Below are positions 12,662 to 25,215 of a stretch of DNA of 64,000 nucleotides, piece by piece (position 1 is the first letter of the stretch; every line of letters starts with the position of its first letter). Source of the DNA: Dipteris shenzhenensis (Eukaryota > Polypodiophyta > Polypodiopsida > Gleicheniales); NCBI GenBank assembly GCA_047967505.1, contig CM106540.1; one strand, written 5' to 3'. Both the position numbers and the translations under genes were made by a program. The notes under the pieces are model-generated. The model was not told the origin of the DNA, did not search any database, and saw only the letters and a program-made list of their open reading frames with translations.

Positions 12662-13348
12662 ATGGAGCTATCCTTTGTACGTGGTTCTTGTAAAAAAAAC
12701 CATAATTTTTTGTCTCCCTCTCCTGTGTACGATGGCTGCTTGGGATACATGAAATGTAAGGAAAGCTTGAACTGTGAGGTTTGTGGCTGTCATTGCAATT
12801 TCCATGAAAGGGCTCGTTTCACAGCAAATGAGAGGGCACTTAGCAGGACTGTGTCTATCATCGAAGAGGAGCTGAATTCAGGTAATGGCAATAAGAAATC
12901 CTTCCAAAAGAGGGAGTTCAAGGCTAGAATGAGGTCAGAGAGCATGCATGAATTCAAGGAGCTGAAAGCCATTGTAACCAAAGATGTACAGAAACTTGAC
13001 CTGTTTGATAAACAACGAGAAGAAAAATCAAAGTGCAGAAATATATCAGTTATAAAGAAGGATGGAATGCATGTACAGAACATGAATGACTGCACCAAGC
13101 TAGGCAGGCTGAGGGTTGCTCTTATGAAATTGAAGAAAAGAAGTCCAGATGCACTCTGGGAACTAAGGTACGACAACAATGAAATGAAGTTTTTTTGTGG
13201 GGCTTGCAGATGTTTTCTCCGACCTCACATGACAAATGAGCTTCACAATATTCCACAGCATCTCTCTTCTCTAAAACATATAAAGAACCTAAGCTCTTTC
13301 AAGGCGAAGCAACAGGACGCGGTGTGTACGGTAATAGGTGAAAATTAA
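12662..13348 (+). CDS. ZF-HD-type (MIF-like) zinc-finger protein, no homeodomain
   Basis: A 228-residue uninterrupted frame. Residues 6-48 fit the ZF-HD dimerisation zinc finger: C10-x3-H14 (SCKKNH), YDGC with C26, then C38-x2-C41-x-C43-H44 and NFH48 (consensus C-x3-H, DGCGEFM, C-x2-CxCHxNFH). The family, known from plants, mediates dimerisation and DNA binding of ZF-HD regulators. MIF proteins carry the finger alone and act as inhibitors. Residues 55-170 are charged and probably helical. A second possible finger follows, C179-x2-C182 then several histidines (RPHM, ELH, PQH, LKH). No homeobox is seen. The start is the first ATG just before the finger; the 5' end could lie in an upstream exon. 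AATAAA-like signals occur at about 13,396 and 13,572. Nuclear location is inferred. Confidence 0.55.
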   Translation: MELSFVRGSCKKNHNFLSPSPVYDGCLGYMKCKESLNCEVCGCHCNFHERARFTANERALSRTVSIIEEELNSGNGNKKSFQKREFKARMRSESMHEFKELKAIVTKDVQKLDLFDKQREEKSKCRNISVIKKDGMHVQNMNDCTKLGRLRVALMKLKKRSPDALWELRYDNNEMKFFCGACRCFLRPHMTNELHNIPQHLSSLKHIKNLSSFKAKQQDAVCTVIGEN

Positions 13349-13807
13349 CTACAACTGCAAGATGTCATGAGGCACCAGCAAACTTCTGGAAGGCAATAAA
13401 TTTTTTGATGGTTAAAACTGCATATAAAAGCTGTGGCATTTGCTGAAAAGAAGCGTAATTCAAGGTGGCCATGGTTTGCCTCGACAATATTTCACGTAGT
13501 CGCTTTCTGGGTACTGAAATGCAAACGAGGCTGTAGTGGTTTTAATAGTGTTTAAGAAATTTACTGTATTTAATAATAAAATAGGGGCTCTAATATTTTG
13601 TGAAGTTTGATGGCTGAGGAAAATTATGTTACAAGTGTTTTCTGGTATTGCCATTTCTGAGCGTGACAAATGCCATTGATAAAAGCCATGCTTTGGACGG
13701 CCTTGATATTTTTCAAGTGCTCCCTTGTTTCATTTTCATGTGGAGAGTTGTTCCGTGGTGTTAGAACACGTTTTGGCCTTATCATATCTCAATCATATAT
13801 CAACAAT

Positions 13808-14246
13808 ACTTCCAACAAGAAGCTAGTGCCAAGCAATGGAGCCACAATAATAACCCATCTTTCATGAGCAATCCTGCACTTTAAATATGATAAGCAAGAA
13901 ATGCTATCATTCAGCCTTTTCCCCAAAGGAAGTCCCACCCACCCTTATCGAGAAGTCCTTTGCTTATGTCTCTTACAAGAGGGGTCTGTATGTGCATACT
14001 CACGAGCTTTCTTCTTCAATGTTCATTTGTACTCGCTCAATTTCTTGATCACTCATCAATGTGCTGATTATGCTAACGCTAGAGCATGTACCAAGAGGGA
14101 GGACAACTTGACTTACCTCGGATGTGCAGTGGAAACCGTACTCATAAGTGACATACACACATCTTCAATGCGCTAATTGTGTTGATGCTAGAGCATGTAC
14201 CAAGAGGGAAAACAACTTGACTTACCACTAATGTGCAGTGGAAACC

Positions 14247-14314
<68 letters not shown>

Positions 14315-14481
14315 TGACTCTTTTTTATATTAAAAGAAGTGTGCTCGTGCACACACACATCCATCAAGCTGAAGCCTTACACAATACTTCCAATGAGAAG
14401 CTAGTGGCAAGCAATGGGGCCATGATCACAACCCATCTTGCATGGGCCAATAGCTGTGGCCTTCACTTTAAATATGATAAG
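13808..14481. repeat. dispersed direct repeats, two pairs
   Basis: One ~80-bp segment (AGAAGCTAGTG-CAAGCAATGG ... TTTAAATATGATAAGC) occurs at about 13,818-13,893 and 14,396-14,481. A second (CTAGAGCATGTACCAAGAGGG ... GCAGTGGAAACCGTACTC) occurs at about 14,080-14,142 and 14,188-14,252. Together they suggest a segmental duplication. The ~190 bp before 13,808 hold nothing recognisable. Confidence 0.75.
14251..14309. repeat. (CT)n-(CA)n compound microsatellite
   Basis: A CT run of about 33 bases passes directly into a CA run of about 26 bases. Confidence 0.9.
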
Positions 14482-14494
14482 CTATATATATAGA

Positions 14495-14968
14495 GGTAGG
14501 AAGTGTGTGTGTGTGTGTGTGTGTGTGTTTTGTAGTTTCACCAAAAAAGTGTGTAATCCACACACACACACACACACAAATATATATATATATATATATA
14601 TATGCAGTAGACAGCTTTTCCATTGTGGAACTACTAACTCTAAATTGAACTTAAATCCTACCATTTTATCAAAAATTTTGAAGGAAAAAAATAAACAAGT
14701 AAAAATATGGACATGAGACTTGAGAGAGGGCCTCTTAGGACCCGATACACCTTGCATATGTTAGGGGTGGTGATTTTTGGTAATGTCCATATTATTTGTG
14801 TCTTTTGGGAGTTGAAGCCCAATAAATACATAAGGCGATGCTCATAAGAGCTTACAATTCATCCTCATTATAGTCTATATATATATATATATATTTTGTG
14901 TGTGTGTGTGTGTGGATTACACACTTTTTTGGTGAAACTACAAAACACACACACACACACTTCCTACC
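14495..14968. repeat. large inverted repeat with microsatellite arms
   Basis: The left arm (14,495 to about 14,604) starts GGTAGGAAG, then (GT)n, TTTTGTAGTTTCACC, AAAAAAGTGTGTAATCC, (CA)n and (TA)n. The right arm (about 14,873-14,968) is its reverse complement, ending CTTCCTACC. The non-repeat parts of the arms match perfectly by eye; only the dinucleotide run lengths differ. The spacer is about 270 bp and non-coding. It would fold into a long hairpin. Confidence 0.85.
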
Positions 14969-17018
14969 CCTTCCTTCCTTTTTGAACCTTGCCCCCTTTT
15001 ATTCCCACCTTACTCTATTTTTTATTTTGTAGTTAATTATTTAAAAATTTTTAAATTAATTTTTTATTTTTTGCTTAAATTCTCCCTTCATTATGTGCCT
15101 TTAAATTCCCCCCATTTCTTCCTTTAAAAAATTTCCTTTAAAATTTGTCCTCTATAATGTCTCTCATCTACTCCTTCCACCCTCCATGATTCTCTTTACT
15201 TTGTTAATTTTTAATATACTCTCTCGCTCTACTCTCTCGCTCCACATGCATATCGAGATGCTCCATGCAACCATATTCATCTCAAGTTGGATCATCCCAT
15301 GTCACAAGCTATAAACCCACCCTTGTTACACATACAATGCTACATTGAGTTGTTTAAGTCCATGACAAAGCACTTATTTTATTGTGACTCCGATAACAAG
15401 GGAGGAGGGTTTATGACACCTGTCTTTCCAATCAAAGTTAAGTTGGTTCTTACCATTTTTTCTTGTTTGATGGTGGCAGGTATGCAGATTCTCCTCTTTA
15501 GTAAATAAGATGCTTAGTAGGACTTCATCGGTTATACTTTTGTTTGCAATTAGTTTTTTTCTTAAACATTATTGGCATTTCGTGCCAAATAAACTCTTAT
15601 ATTCTCGAAAGTGAACCTTGACCTTAGAGCTTGGACTACCTAAAGAAGTCGACACTTTTTGTACCAGCGCGCTTGTTTTATGAACACTCATGTAATAAAT
15701 AATTTTTTATCCACCCTTATTTGAGCTTCGTGTGTCGTGTTAAAAGGTTTTTTATTTTAAACACACATGCACGCATGCGTACATGCGTACACACATTCTC
15801 TTTTCGGTCCTACATATGACCAATGGCAAATATAGTAGAATAATGAAGTCATACATGTGAGTTTACAAATGGAGATTACACCAAAATCGATTCTTCATTC
15901 ACAGCTATCAAGGAGCTTTTATTCTTTGAACTACAATTAGCACCTTGGTTATGACAATGGCGAGATAGTGTGGATCGTGTGTGCCTTGAAAGAGGGCTTA
16001 AGTGGGATTCTTGTTCTGACTTGACTTACAGCTCATACTAGGAACTCCAAGTCAGTTGTGAGGTGCAACTATTTCAACTCATTCGCAACTTGCGACTCCT
16101 TGAGTTCACTTCACTATGCACCGCTTCATTATGCAATGTTGTGACTCCTTGTTTTTAAGTTCACTACATTACTAAATCTTAGATTAGGACATTTATTACT
16201 TGATTGAATGTGAGCTGTCAAATGCCACTAACTATACATAGAGTGAGCCTTTCCTATTGACCTAGACGTGGTGCGGCAAAGGTGCTAGTGTCGAATTGTT
16301 TCCTGCTTTACCTTGGACAGTAAGGGGGATTTGCCCTTGAATTACAAATAGACATCCAAGAATGCCTCTCCACTCATTACCACGAATGCTTGTAGGTCAG
16401 CTTTTCATTTGAATACACTTTAGGACTCTTGAATTTTGAAGCGGATTTGTATCCAACGTTCGGTGGATGGACGCTCGATGGATGTGTCGTCGTTCGAATC
16501 TTATTTGACAAACATTTTAAATCAAACTATTTCCAATCGAACCTTATTTGATGAAATGGAAACCATTGTCGATCCAACCCTATATGATATCATGGTAGCA
16601 AGGCCTATGCTTTCTAAAGCCTTTTTTCATTGACATAATGTGGGCCCTACGCCCAAGCGTTGAATGAGATACTCCATCGATTCTTGAGGTAGAGCAATTG
16701 CAACGTAACATTCTTTTCATTGGGCTCATATTGGGGACCTTTGTATTGCAAATAGTCACTTGCTGAAGGGGCATAATCTGGTTCCTCCCACTCACTGTTT
16801 GGCTCCTCAATGATCAGCTGGTTCATAGGGGTAATCCGAAGTGTAAGGGGTTGAGGGCCTAGAAAAAGGTGGAGGCTATGGGAGGTTTTGAGCCTTATAT
16901 TGCCCTTGGTTGGTAGCTAGTCTCATTGTTGGAGGGGATCCTTGAATGGTCAACTGTCATTGATTGGATGGATTTGGTGGTGTAGGCAACTGGTCTGCAC
17001 CTTGAAGATCTAGTATCA
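14969..17018. other. no gene recognised
   Basis: T-rich sequence at 14,990-15,240, then unremarkable sequence. Open frames such as 15,287-15,508 and 16,436-16,633 carry no known motif. Confidence 0.4.
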
Positions 17019-17493
17019 AAGAGCACAACGAAAAAAGTATGTACAAAGGTGTACAACTTAACCTTCACTTCCCCCTCTTAAGTTGCAATTGTCTTCAACT
17101 GAAGCAAAATATAGAGGATCCGCCAATGCAATATGTGAAGCAATTTGGTTCAGAAGGCTTCCTTTAGAGATTGAGATACTTTCTAGACATCCTACTATGC
17201 TCTAATCAGATAATATGAGCAACATTCAAATGGCAAAGAACCCAATATTTCATGCCAGAACAAAACGCATTGAAGTGCATTATCACTTCGTTTGTGAGAA
17301 AGTTCTTAGTGAAGAAATCGACTTGATACATTGTCCGACACAAGAACAAGTCACAGATATCTTCACCAAGCCACTTTCCCTTGATAAGTTTGCACACTTT
17401 CAACATCAGCTTGGTCTTTGCTAGTTGCAATTTAAGGGGGGGAAGTGAAGGTTAAGTTGTACACCTTTGTACATACTTTTTTTGCTATGCTCT
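17019..17493. repeat. inverted repeat flanking a copia RNase H remnant
   Basis: About 70 bases at 17,019-17,088 (AGAGCACAACGAAAAAAGTA ... CTTAAGTTGC) recur inverted at 17,424-17,493. The repeated sequence is the copia segment just downstream of the pol stop, so part of the 3' non-coding region has been copied in reverse upstream of the pol fragment. A rearrangement or an aberrant insertion could have made it. Confidence 0.75.
17100..17424 (+). pseudogene. Ty1/copia RNase H C-terminal fragment
   Basis: The reading is ANAICEAIWFRRLP, then a frame break with a stop, then SDNMSNIQMAKNPIFHARTK, HYHFVCEKVL, DLIHCPTQEQVTDIFTKPLS and a stop at 17,422-17,424. This is the conserved C-terminal end of copia polyproteins, found also in the elements at 35.5, 48.6 and 60.7 kb but from a different family. 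Upstream pol is missing. Confidence 0.85.
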
Positions 17494-17615
17494 TTTTGCA
17501 CTCTTGTGCATCTTTTCTAATCTTTATTTTTGTTGCCATTATGTGACATTCAAAAAATCTAAAAATTGTGTTTTGTAAAGCACCCTCTTCTTATGTTGTG
17601 CAATTTAAGAGGGAG

Positions 17616-17762
17616 TGTTGAGGATGGTGTTTAAATTGCACCATAAGGGTTATGGGCAAACTCCTAACCCTAAGGGGTCCATGTAAATATTCCTATTTTC
17701 CTTCAAATACAGTTAGTGTCTTGTGTGCGCTCATCTCTCTCCCTCTCTCATTTCTGCTAACA
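17616..17762 (+). repeat. copia LTR (3' LTR of the remnant)
   Basis: It begins TGTTGAGGATGG directly after a purine tract (TTAAGAGGGAG) and ends TTTCTGCTAACA, giving the usual TG..CA ends over about 147 bp. It lies about 190 bp after the pol stop. No 5' partner was found in the window. Confidence 0.6.
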
Positions 17763-20075
17763 ATCCCTTCCAACAAAGGTTGGTGGCATGGACCCCCTTC
17801 CTAGTGCTTGTGCTAGGATCCTCGTAGCCTCATCAGTGAGCACTGATTGTGATGCAAGAGGATTTATTGTTGGGGCTAGTGCAGTACCATAGTTAGGTGG
17901 CAGTCGGGATGGACTATAAAAGATTATTGGCTGTGCAAGCATTGCGTTGGCTGGTCCTGTCCCACTAGGTCTTGGAACTAGTACTTGTGGTGGGCATGGT
18001 CTTATTGGCTGTATTAGTCAGTGAGGGCCTAGACATATGCACACTCATGTTGGCTACCTATCCATAGGATGCAGCTGAGGGGTAGGGAGTGCCTTCTAGG
18101 GAACCCACCCAAGATGGATAGAGAGGGAGGTGAGAAGACATTGTTTGTGGGAGCATGCTACCCCAAAATTCCATTTGTTCATTTCCTTGTGTCTCAAGAT
18201 TTGGCCGCTAGAAGCTAGGTACCATGGTCTCAAAGCTTCCAATAAAGGATGGCTCTCCCTCTAGAACTACACATGAGGCCCCGTACACCATTGAGGTTAA
18301 TTGGGATACTTTGTGCACTTTGTGATGCAAATGTCGTGGGAGGGCCCTACGGCTCCTCAAACACTTAGTTTGCCTTACAAATGGGTTTGCCATGTCGGTA
18401 AGACAAGCCAAACCTTCCCATGAAATTGGAGAGAGATTCCCTAAGTCATGAGGCTATGGTTGATGGGTTAGGGGCCATAGAGGTCCCAAGATTTAGGTTT
18501 TCACCCGCTTCTGTGTCAAAGTTCATTGCATCCTCTGAGCTCGAGGTGTTGGTGTGTGTGGGACCATGCACTAAGTATAAACTTAAACTCGAGATCCCAG
18601 AACGAATTGACACTAAGGGGGTTGATGGGATGGGTTATTAGAGGCACTTTCCTCCAGCTTCGTTTCAAATCCTAGCGCTCTACCAAACCTTAGGTGCATG
18701 TCTTGACCAACCTAATAGGTTGCTATAGTGAATTTCAGTCACACTATGTAATCCTGGCCTTAAAGCAACGAGTCACTATGTTGACCTTAAAAGAGTGACT
18801 TGTAGGTTGCTGTGTTATATCTATTCATTGCATTGAGTTAACGATAAAGCAGTGGCATTGTAAATTAGTGACTTCTTTATAAAAACAAGTCTGCAATCAC
18901 AACATTGTCGTTAAAGCAATAATCGACTATTAACACAATAGGAGCCTTAAAGGAATGGGTCGGCGAATATAGAAACGATTGCTCTACAATGACTTAATGG
19001 TCATTGTGTTAACTCTAAAGATGAGAGTTAAATTTGGATCTAACACTTGTTAGTTCATTTAATGACATGTGGCAAAGGGTGAGTGAGATGTCAGTGGTAA
19101 GTGATTGACAACATTTAAAGTACCAGGTCGTTGCGTTAATAATGCAACGACACATCTGTGTTAAGCTTAACGCTATGGCACACAAACACGCTCTATTGTC
19201 GATTGGTTTTTGATGATTTCCTCATACTTTTAAGTTTTTTTGTACGGGTTAGAGGCTCTAGGGACTACTACTACCTATTCTACATACTCAAACAAAAAAC
19301 AACTACTCGAAAGTTAAAAATGAGATGTTTTCCAAAAAGTGAATGCCAACACACTTCAAGCCACTTAAAAATTTACTTGTGGCTTCATTTCTTAGTTTTT
19401 TCCACAAGATTTGACTACATACACACCTTCGCAATCATGTTTATTACCTATTCCTATGATTCAACATCCCAAAAAAAAAAAAGATTCAATCACTCAGGAT
19501 GCTTGAAAGATAGAAAAAAACAGCTTCTTTTCTACACTCAACTCTCTCACTTTTTAACTCATTCTTCACATATACTCCAAAATCAAATCTCCTATTTACG
19601 CTAGAAACATTGAGAAATGGATAGATAATGAGAGAAAGCTTATGCATTGCAAAATCATACCTTAAACTCCCTGGGAATAGCACTAAAAAGGTATAGTCCA
19701 ATGGTGACTCACGTGTCGTGGGGATCCAAGGGAACTTCTCCTCCTAACAACTCCTTATAGAAGCAATGCAAGCACGAAACATACTCAAGTGTCACTCTTG
19801 AGACTCTTGGATTGTTGCAATATGTTTCCACAAGAGGGGAAAGAGGAATGGGTAATGGAAGAAGAGAGGGGAAGGGGGAAGAGGAGAGGGTAATGAAGGG
19901 GGATGGAGTGGCAACACAAAGGCACTCCAAAGGAAACAAGAGAACACTCTTGACGAGAAAGAGAGAGCTTGTATTCCAAACTTGTGCATACAACAATGAA
20001 GACCAAAGTCAAACCTTTGGCTATTTATACATTCCACCTTTTGAAGGGAGGGCCAACCCTATTCTTTCTTACACG

Positions 20076-20076
<1 letters not shown>
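17763..20076. other. no gene recognised
   Basis: Mixed sequence with short frames on both strands and no motifs. Around 18.7-19.15 kb, short phrases about CAACGA and GTCACT recur irregularly. Confidence 0.35.

Positions 20077-20159
<83 letters not shown>
20077..20159. repeat. (CT)n microsatellite, ~80 bp
   Basis: A CT dinucleotide run with one early interruption. Ser/Leu-rich open frames across it are artefacts. Confidence 0.95.
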
Positions 20160-20164
<5 letters not shown>

Positions 20165-21534
20165 ACAAAGCACTTGGGCCCATATGGCTATCTTGCGAAA
20201 TATCTTCTTGCATCAACTATTAATAGTGGGCTTTTAAGCTAAAGAGAATCACAAATTATCTTTTTCATCCTTTGAATCCCTAATGTCCTTTCTTAATTCC
20301 AAAATTTCTTTGTTTGTCTTCTCTAGCTCAACCTCAAACTCTTTCATCAAATATCTCTTAAGTTCTGCCAATGCAGTGAGGAGAAAATCAACATACTAAG
20401 TTGTAAACCTTTTTTCTCTCCTCCCTATATCAATTCTTGTTACTTGAGGCCCTCAATAATGGGTGTGTGTCTGCATAAGTCTCTTTTCAAGCTTGGTTGA
20501 ATAGCTTTTCTAAGTATTGGTCTACTTGTCCCTTAGCTTTTCTAGGCTTGTGCTGACTTGTCCTATTAAGAAATGAATCACTTTTTCTTGCAAAGGTCTT
20601 AAATTCTTAGTAAATATCCTTTTCCTTTCTCCTGTCTTTTTAGGTCTCTCCCTCATATTCCCTAATGCTCTCTCAATTTCTCTTAGGAGATTTTTGGGCT
20701 TGTTGTCTTATGGCTCATCTCAGCCATTGCACTAGCCCTAAGGAAATTCATACTATTAATGGTGGTGCCCATTACCTACCTCTTTAGGCTACTTTGATCG
20801 TGTTAAAGATGATGGTTTCGATTTCCTACCTATACTAAATCTACTTTAATAACTCTACTTGCATTGAGTCCTTGACGCTACTTGAATTGAGCCCATTACC
20901 TACCTATTTAGGCTACTTTGATTATATTAATTATGGTGGCTTTGATTGCCTACCTACTGAATCTACTTTAATAACTCTACTTGCATTGAGTCCTTTTGAC
21001 ACTACTTGAATCACTCTACCTACATTGAATCCTTCACATTGCTACCACTTGGAGAATGAACTATAATTGAAGTAAGGCCCAAGAATAAACATCTTCAAAT
21101 AAAAGAGAACTCATAGGAGCCTCCTGAATTATTTTTTACTTATAAAACTCTCTACTCCAATTCTAGCTTTGGTTATGGAAAAGAAGGAAGATGCTATTTG
21201 AACTTTACTGATGGTGTATTTTCCTCTCCCCTCAGCTGTGCTCAATGCTCATTGCTCAAAGTGATGCTTGCATTGCAAATATTCCCTCTCTTGCACTCCT
21301 TGGTATACCTAACATTTGTTAGTGCTTGGTTTTGCAAAATCAAGAATTTGCTAGCTAGGTTTGCCACCAACATGGATAGAACTATATGGAGATGGGAAAA
21401 CAAGCAAAAAATAGTATAAGGAGAAAGAGTGATCAAAAGAAAATTCTACCCCTTCATAAAATGGGTCTCATGGCTGGTACAACAATCATGGCTACAAAGG
21501 TACTCATGCAATAGCATTGATGGTGCTTGACTCA

Positions 21535-21536
<2 letters not shown>
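20160..21536. other. no gene recognised
   Basis: A short near-duplication occurs at about 20,770-20,880 and 20,885-21,000 (CCCATTACCTACCT.TTTAGGC .. AATAACTCTACTTGCATTGA). Otherwise nothing supported. Confidence 0.4.

Positions 21537-21585
<49 letters not shown>
21537..21585. repeat. (CA)n microsatellite
   Basis: About 49 bases of uninterrupted CA. A second compound CT/CA run lies at about 21,814-21,858. Confidence 0.95.
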
Positions 21586-21588
<3 letters not shown>

Positions 21589-21815
21589 TTCTACACTCTT
21601 ACACACATTCATGTAGTTATTGACATCCCCCCTGCCCCCTATTACCTCTCTTGTCAACACATCCCTAGTCAAAACTTTCCCCTTCATTATTTTCATTTTA
21701 AGTAGTATTTAATCCCTAAATTAATAAGCCCAGTTATTATTTACTACTTGATTTCCCAGTTTTTAATATTTACTACTCAAACACATTAATTTTGCTTAAT
21801 TAATTATAGCACACA

Positions 21816-21858
<43 letters not shown>

Positions 21859-22514
21859 CCCCCCTAATATCAAGATATTCATATTTATCCAAAATATGAG
21901 AAATAGCCAAAGCATCACGGTGTAATGGGTGTAACAAAAGTAAACCCACATTACATTGAGTTTGAAACTTTAAATAAAAGAAAGGATATTTTTCATTGTC
22001 TTGGTTGCATGATTATCTTGGCATTTAGTGCTAACTTACCTTGCTAGTCACCCATGATCTTAGATTCTTGATGCTTCACCACTTGCACATGATACCAAAT
22101 TCCTGATTGCCACAATGCTAGCTTGACTTGGCTATGACTAGCTACATGGACTACTTGAATAACCAAGGATAAAATATTTCCTTGGCTCAAACTTTGATCG
22201 AGTCCTAGAATATTCATCATGGAAGGAGGAACAAGACAAGGAGAAAAACTTGAGGGCCAATTGCTATGAAATAATTGACATGGGGCTCTTGTCAAGCTTT
22301 TTTATGTTTGGGTGTTGGCCTATGGCATTGGAGGGAAACATGGGCACTTAGGGTGGAGGAATCGAGGATGGGTGCCTTATCAAATTCAAATCTAGCATAC
22401 GTGCCTATAGGATCCAGGTCTCTAGAGGTGATTCTAGGGGGAAAGAGGTACAAGGCATTGATCTCCACTAGAAACTCTTCAGGGTGTATCCTTTAGGTCT
22501 CCTTCCACCCCTCA

Positions 22515-22995
22515 ATGACATGGACCACATCTGAGTCCACTATCATGAGATATGCAAACTTATATCCATACCACTTTTGTGAGGTCTATGATCCATTTTG
22601 TGATGAGGAAGTGGCCTTTGTGATTGCTATTGCTAGGAGCTACTTGATGAGGCACAAGGGTTGGGTTAATAGGTTGGCCCATTCAGTGAGACATGGCTGT
22701 CCTCTTGCCGCCTACCTATTCCTTTTTGTAATGGAGGTCTCAGGTCACTTCTATACTCTCAAGCACTAGGCCTTACGAGGATGAGGCTTCTAGGAGGAGG
22801 AGCTCCTAGACTGGGAGTTTGCAAATGATACAGCGCTTTAAGTGGAAGGCTCAGCATCCCCTCTATAGGGGAGCCCTATCCATTTATTGCAAGGCTTCCA
22901 GAGCTTGCATAAACTAGACCAAATCTATTGGTTTCTCACAGGATCGTAGGAGATCTAGGGGGTTCGAGACTGGGGGCTGATTTTGGCTTTTAGTG
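22515..22995 (+). pseudogene. LINE reverse-transcriptase relic
   Basis: The translation contains HSVRHGCPLAAYLFLFVMEV, then after stops FANDTAL and a region ending in a degenerate WFL-TGS. In plant L1-like LINEs the RT has G-x-RQGCPLAPYLF followed by FADDT. Here the catalytic FADD has become FAND, and several stops interrupt it, so the copy is dead. Upstream and downstream LINE domains were not found next to it. Confidence 0.7.
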
Positions 22996-24037
22996 AGTGG
23001 ACCCAATAGTGGGTGTAGACCATAGTATAAAAATATGCTCTCACACATACAAATCCACACCCCCACACATACTTGAGCATCTATTTATACAAAGTCTTTA
23101 TACTGAGTTTCTGTCGGCAGTGCAGAGGTTAAGGTGCAGAGGTTAAGGGTAGACTCAGCCATGACAAAGGCTAGTACTAAAGGAGAAGGCTGATCAAAAA
23201 GTAGTCCAAAATCTGTTCATTCAAGCTACAACTGCTTGTGAAGTCTAAACAATTTCATTTTACTCTCTCCCAAATGAGCATCTAAATCTAGCTGATAGGG
23301 CAACACACCATTTAAGATGGAAAGAATTATTGCAATACCAACTTGGACAAAGACTTCATAAGGTGAAATTTGCATGTCTGCTAATACAACAGAACATATA
23401 CCTAGATGAATCCTAGAACATTCCCAAACTCATCCTCTAAAAACACAACATAGTGTAGTTTTAATCTCACGATAGTCACTCATAAGATTGAAAACCATAA
23501 ACTCCATCACACATAGCAAGGACTAGCTACTATGACATCCCCACTGACGTCATCTCTCAGGGAGGCCATTGGCATCTTCTATCTAGGTTGGTCTTAGTCC
23601 CATCATATAGCATGTGTGTTTGTCGCTAGCCAAGGGCATTGCTTTTGGCATTCAAGCTTGGACAAACATATTTTTTAAGATAGCAATACCCATAGCCAAT
23701 ACTTCAATATGCAATGAGGCTTGCTCATTTCATGAATCATGCCCTTGCGTCTTCTACACAGGAAGCTACGTAAGGAGTGTTAATTGATACTAAAGTTTGT
23801 GTTGCTTCTGCCAATTGGGTGGAACTAACCTAAAATAGTTGCACTCCTTGGTAGCTTGCAACTTCCTTTATGAAGCTTATAGTTTGATTTGTCTTTGTTG
23901 TGGTCTAGTCATGACTAACATCTAAAGCATCACCCTATCTCGTCAGCTTCTAGCATTTCCATCCTCGTGCATCCAATGATTTTCTTTTGTTGTCTTGGCC
24001 AACTTGGCCTTTTATGCTGCCCAACTGCTACTTTTTC
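22996..24037. other. no gene recognised
   Basis: No motif, long frame or repeat is visible. Confidence 0.4.
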
Positions 24038-25215
24038 CTTTTTTTAGAGCCCCCCTTACACAATCTTTAATCCACCCCCAACACACACGCACGCACACAC
24101 ACATACAATGACTCCTTTTAAGCGTGGAAAAAAATCTCTCAACTCTAAAGAGACCAAGAATCCTACATTAAATGAAGGAAAAGTATGCATGAACTTTTTG
24201 GCATCCTCAAAAGTGTGCAAACATTTTTCATGCACACTTATACCTAGGTGTTAGCCATATCTATGGATCACATGAAGACATTAAATTTATCTACATACCT
24301 TTATGTGTATATATCAGTTTTGCCATATGCCACATTTGAGATATTTCAATCCAAGCTTTCAACCAAAAAAAAAAACTTTTGATACATACATAATTTGTAC
24401 TTTTTGATGGTGGAAATGAGCTTAAAAGGCCCCCAAACCCTATAAACAACTATAAACACACATACATTTTGATGTGTTAAAAAAAAACCCATTTGGGAAA
24501 AAAGTACATCCTGTTGGGCCCCAATGGAGCCCATGTTGGTCTTGCTAGATTAGGGGAAATATCTCTACAATCTTTTTGTCATGAGATTTTGCGAGAGCTA
24601 AACAAAATCTATGAGCTTTTTTTAGAGCCCCCCTCACACAATCTTTAATCCACCCCCCAACACACACATACATGCACGGTGACTCTTTTTAGGTGTGGAC
24701 AAAAATCTCTCAACTCTAAAAGACCAATAATCCTACATCAAATTAAGGAAAAGTTTTTATGAACTTGTTGGTATCCTGAAAAATGTGAAACATTTTTCAC
24801 GCACACTTATACTTAGGTCTTAGCCATATTTATGGATTGTGTGTAGAGAAGTTTTATCTACATAAATTCTAGATACCTTTATGTGCATATATCAGTTTCA
24901 CCATATACTACATTTGAGATGTTTCAATCCCTTAAAAAAAAAACCAAACTTTTGATGCATACATAATTTGTACATTTTGACACCGAAAATGAGCTCTGAA
25001 GGCCCCATAACCCTAAAAATAAATGTAAACACAAGTACCTATTGATGCATTTTTCAAAAACCCATCTGGGGAAAAAGTACATCCTATAGGGCCCAAAGGA
25101 GCCTGTGCATCAAAAGGTACCCATGTTTACAGTCGTTTCTAGGGTTTTGGGGCCTTGTGTCATTTCCAGTGTCAAAATGTACAAATTATGTATGTACAAA
25201 AAGTTTTGAATTGTT
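24038..25215. repeat. ~500-bp direct duplication plus an inverted partial copy
   Basis: Copy one (about 24,038-24,545) and copy two (about 24,619-25,110) both start TTTTTAGAGCCCCCCT-ACACA and end GGGCCC.A.GGAGCC. A third partial copy at about 25,107-25,215 is the reverse complement of the end of copy two (TTTTGA-GCATACATAATTTG region). It may be a fold-back or rearranged non-autonomous repeat. No coding content. Confidence 0.75.

Noticed and set aside
14233-14757. His/Thr and Val/Cys-repeat proteins
   Set aside because: These frames are translations of (CA)n, (GT)n and (TA)n runs inside the inverted repeat.
20077-20237. Ser/Leu-repeat protein
   Set aside because: The frame is only the translation of a (CT)n microsatellite.
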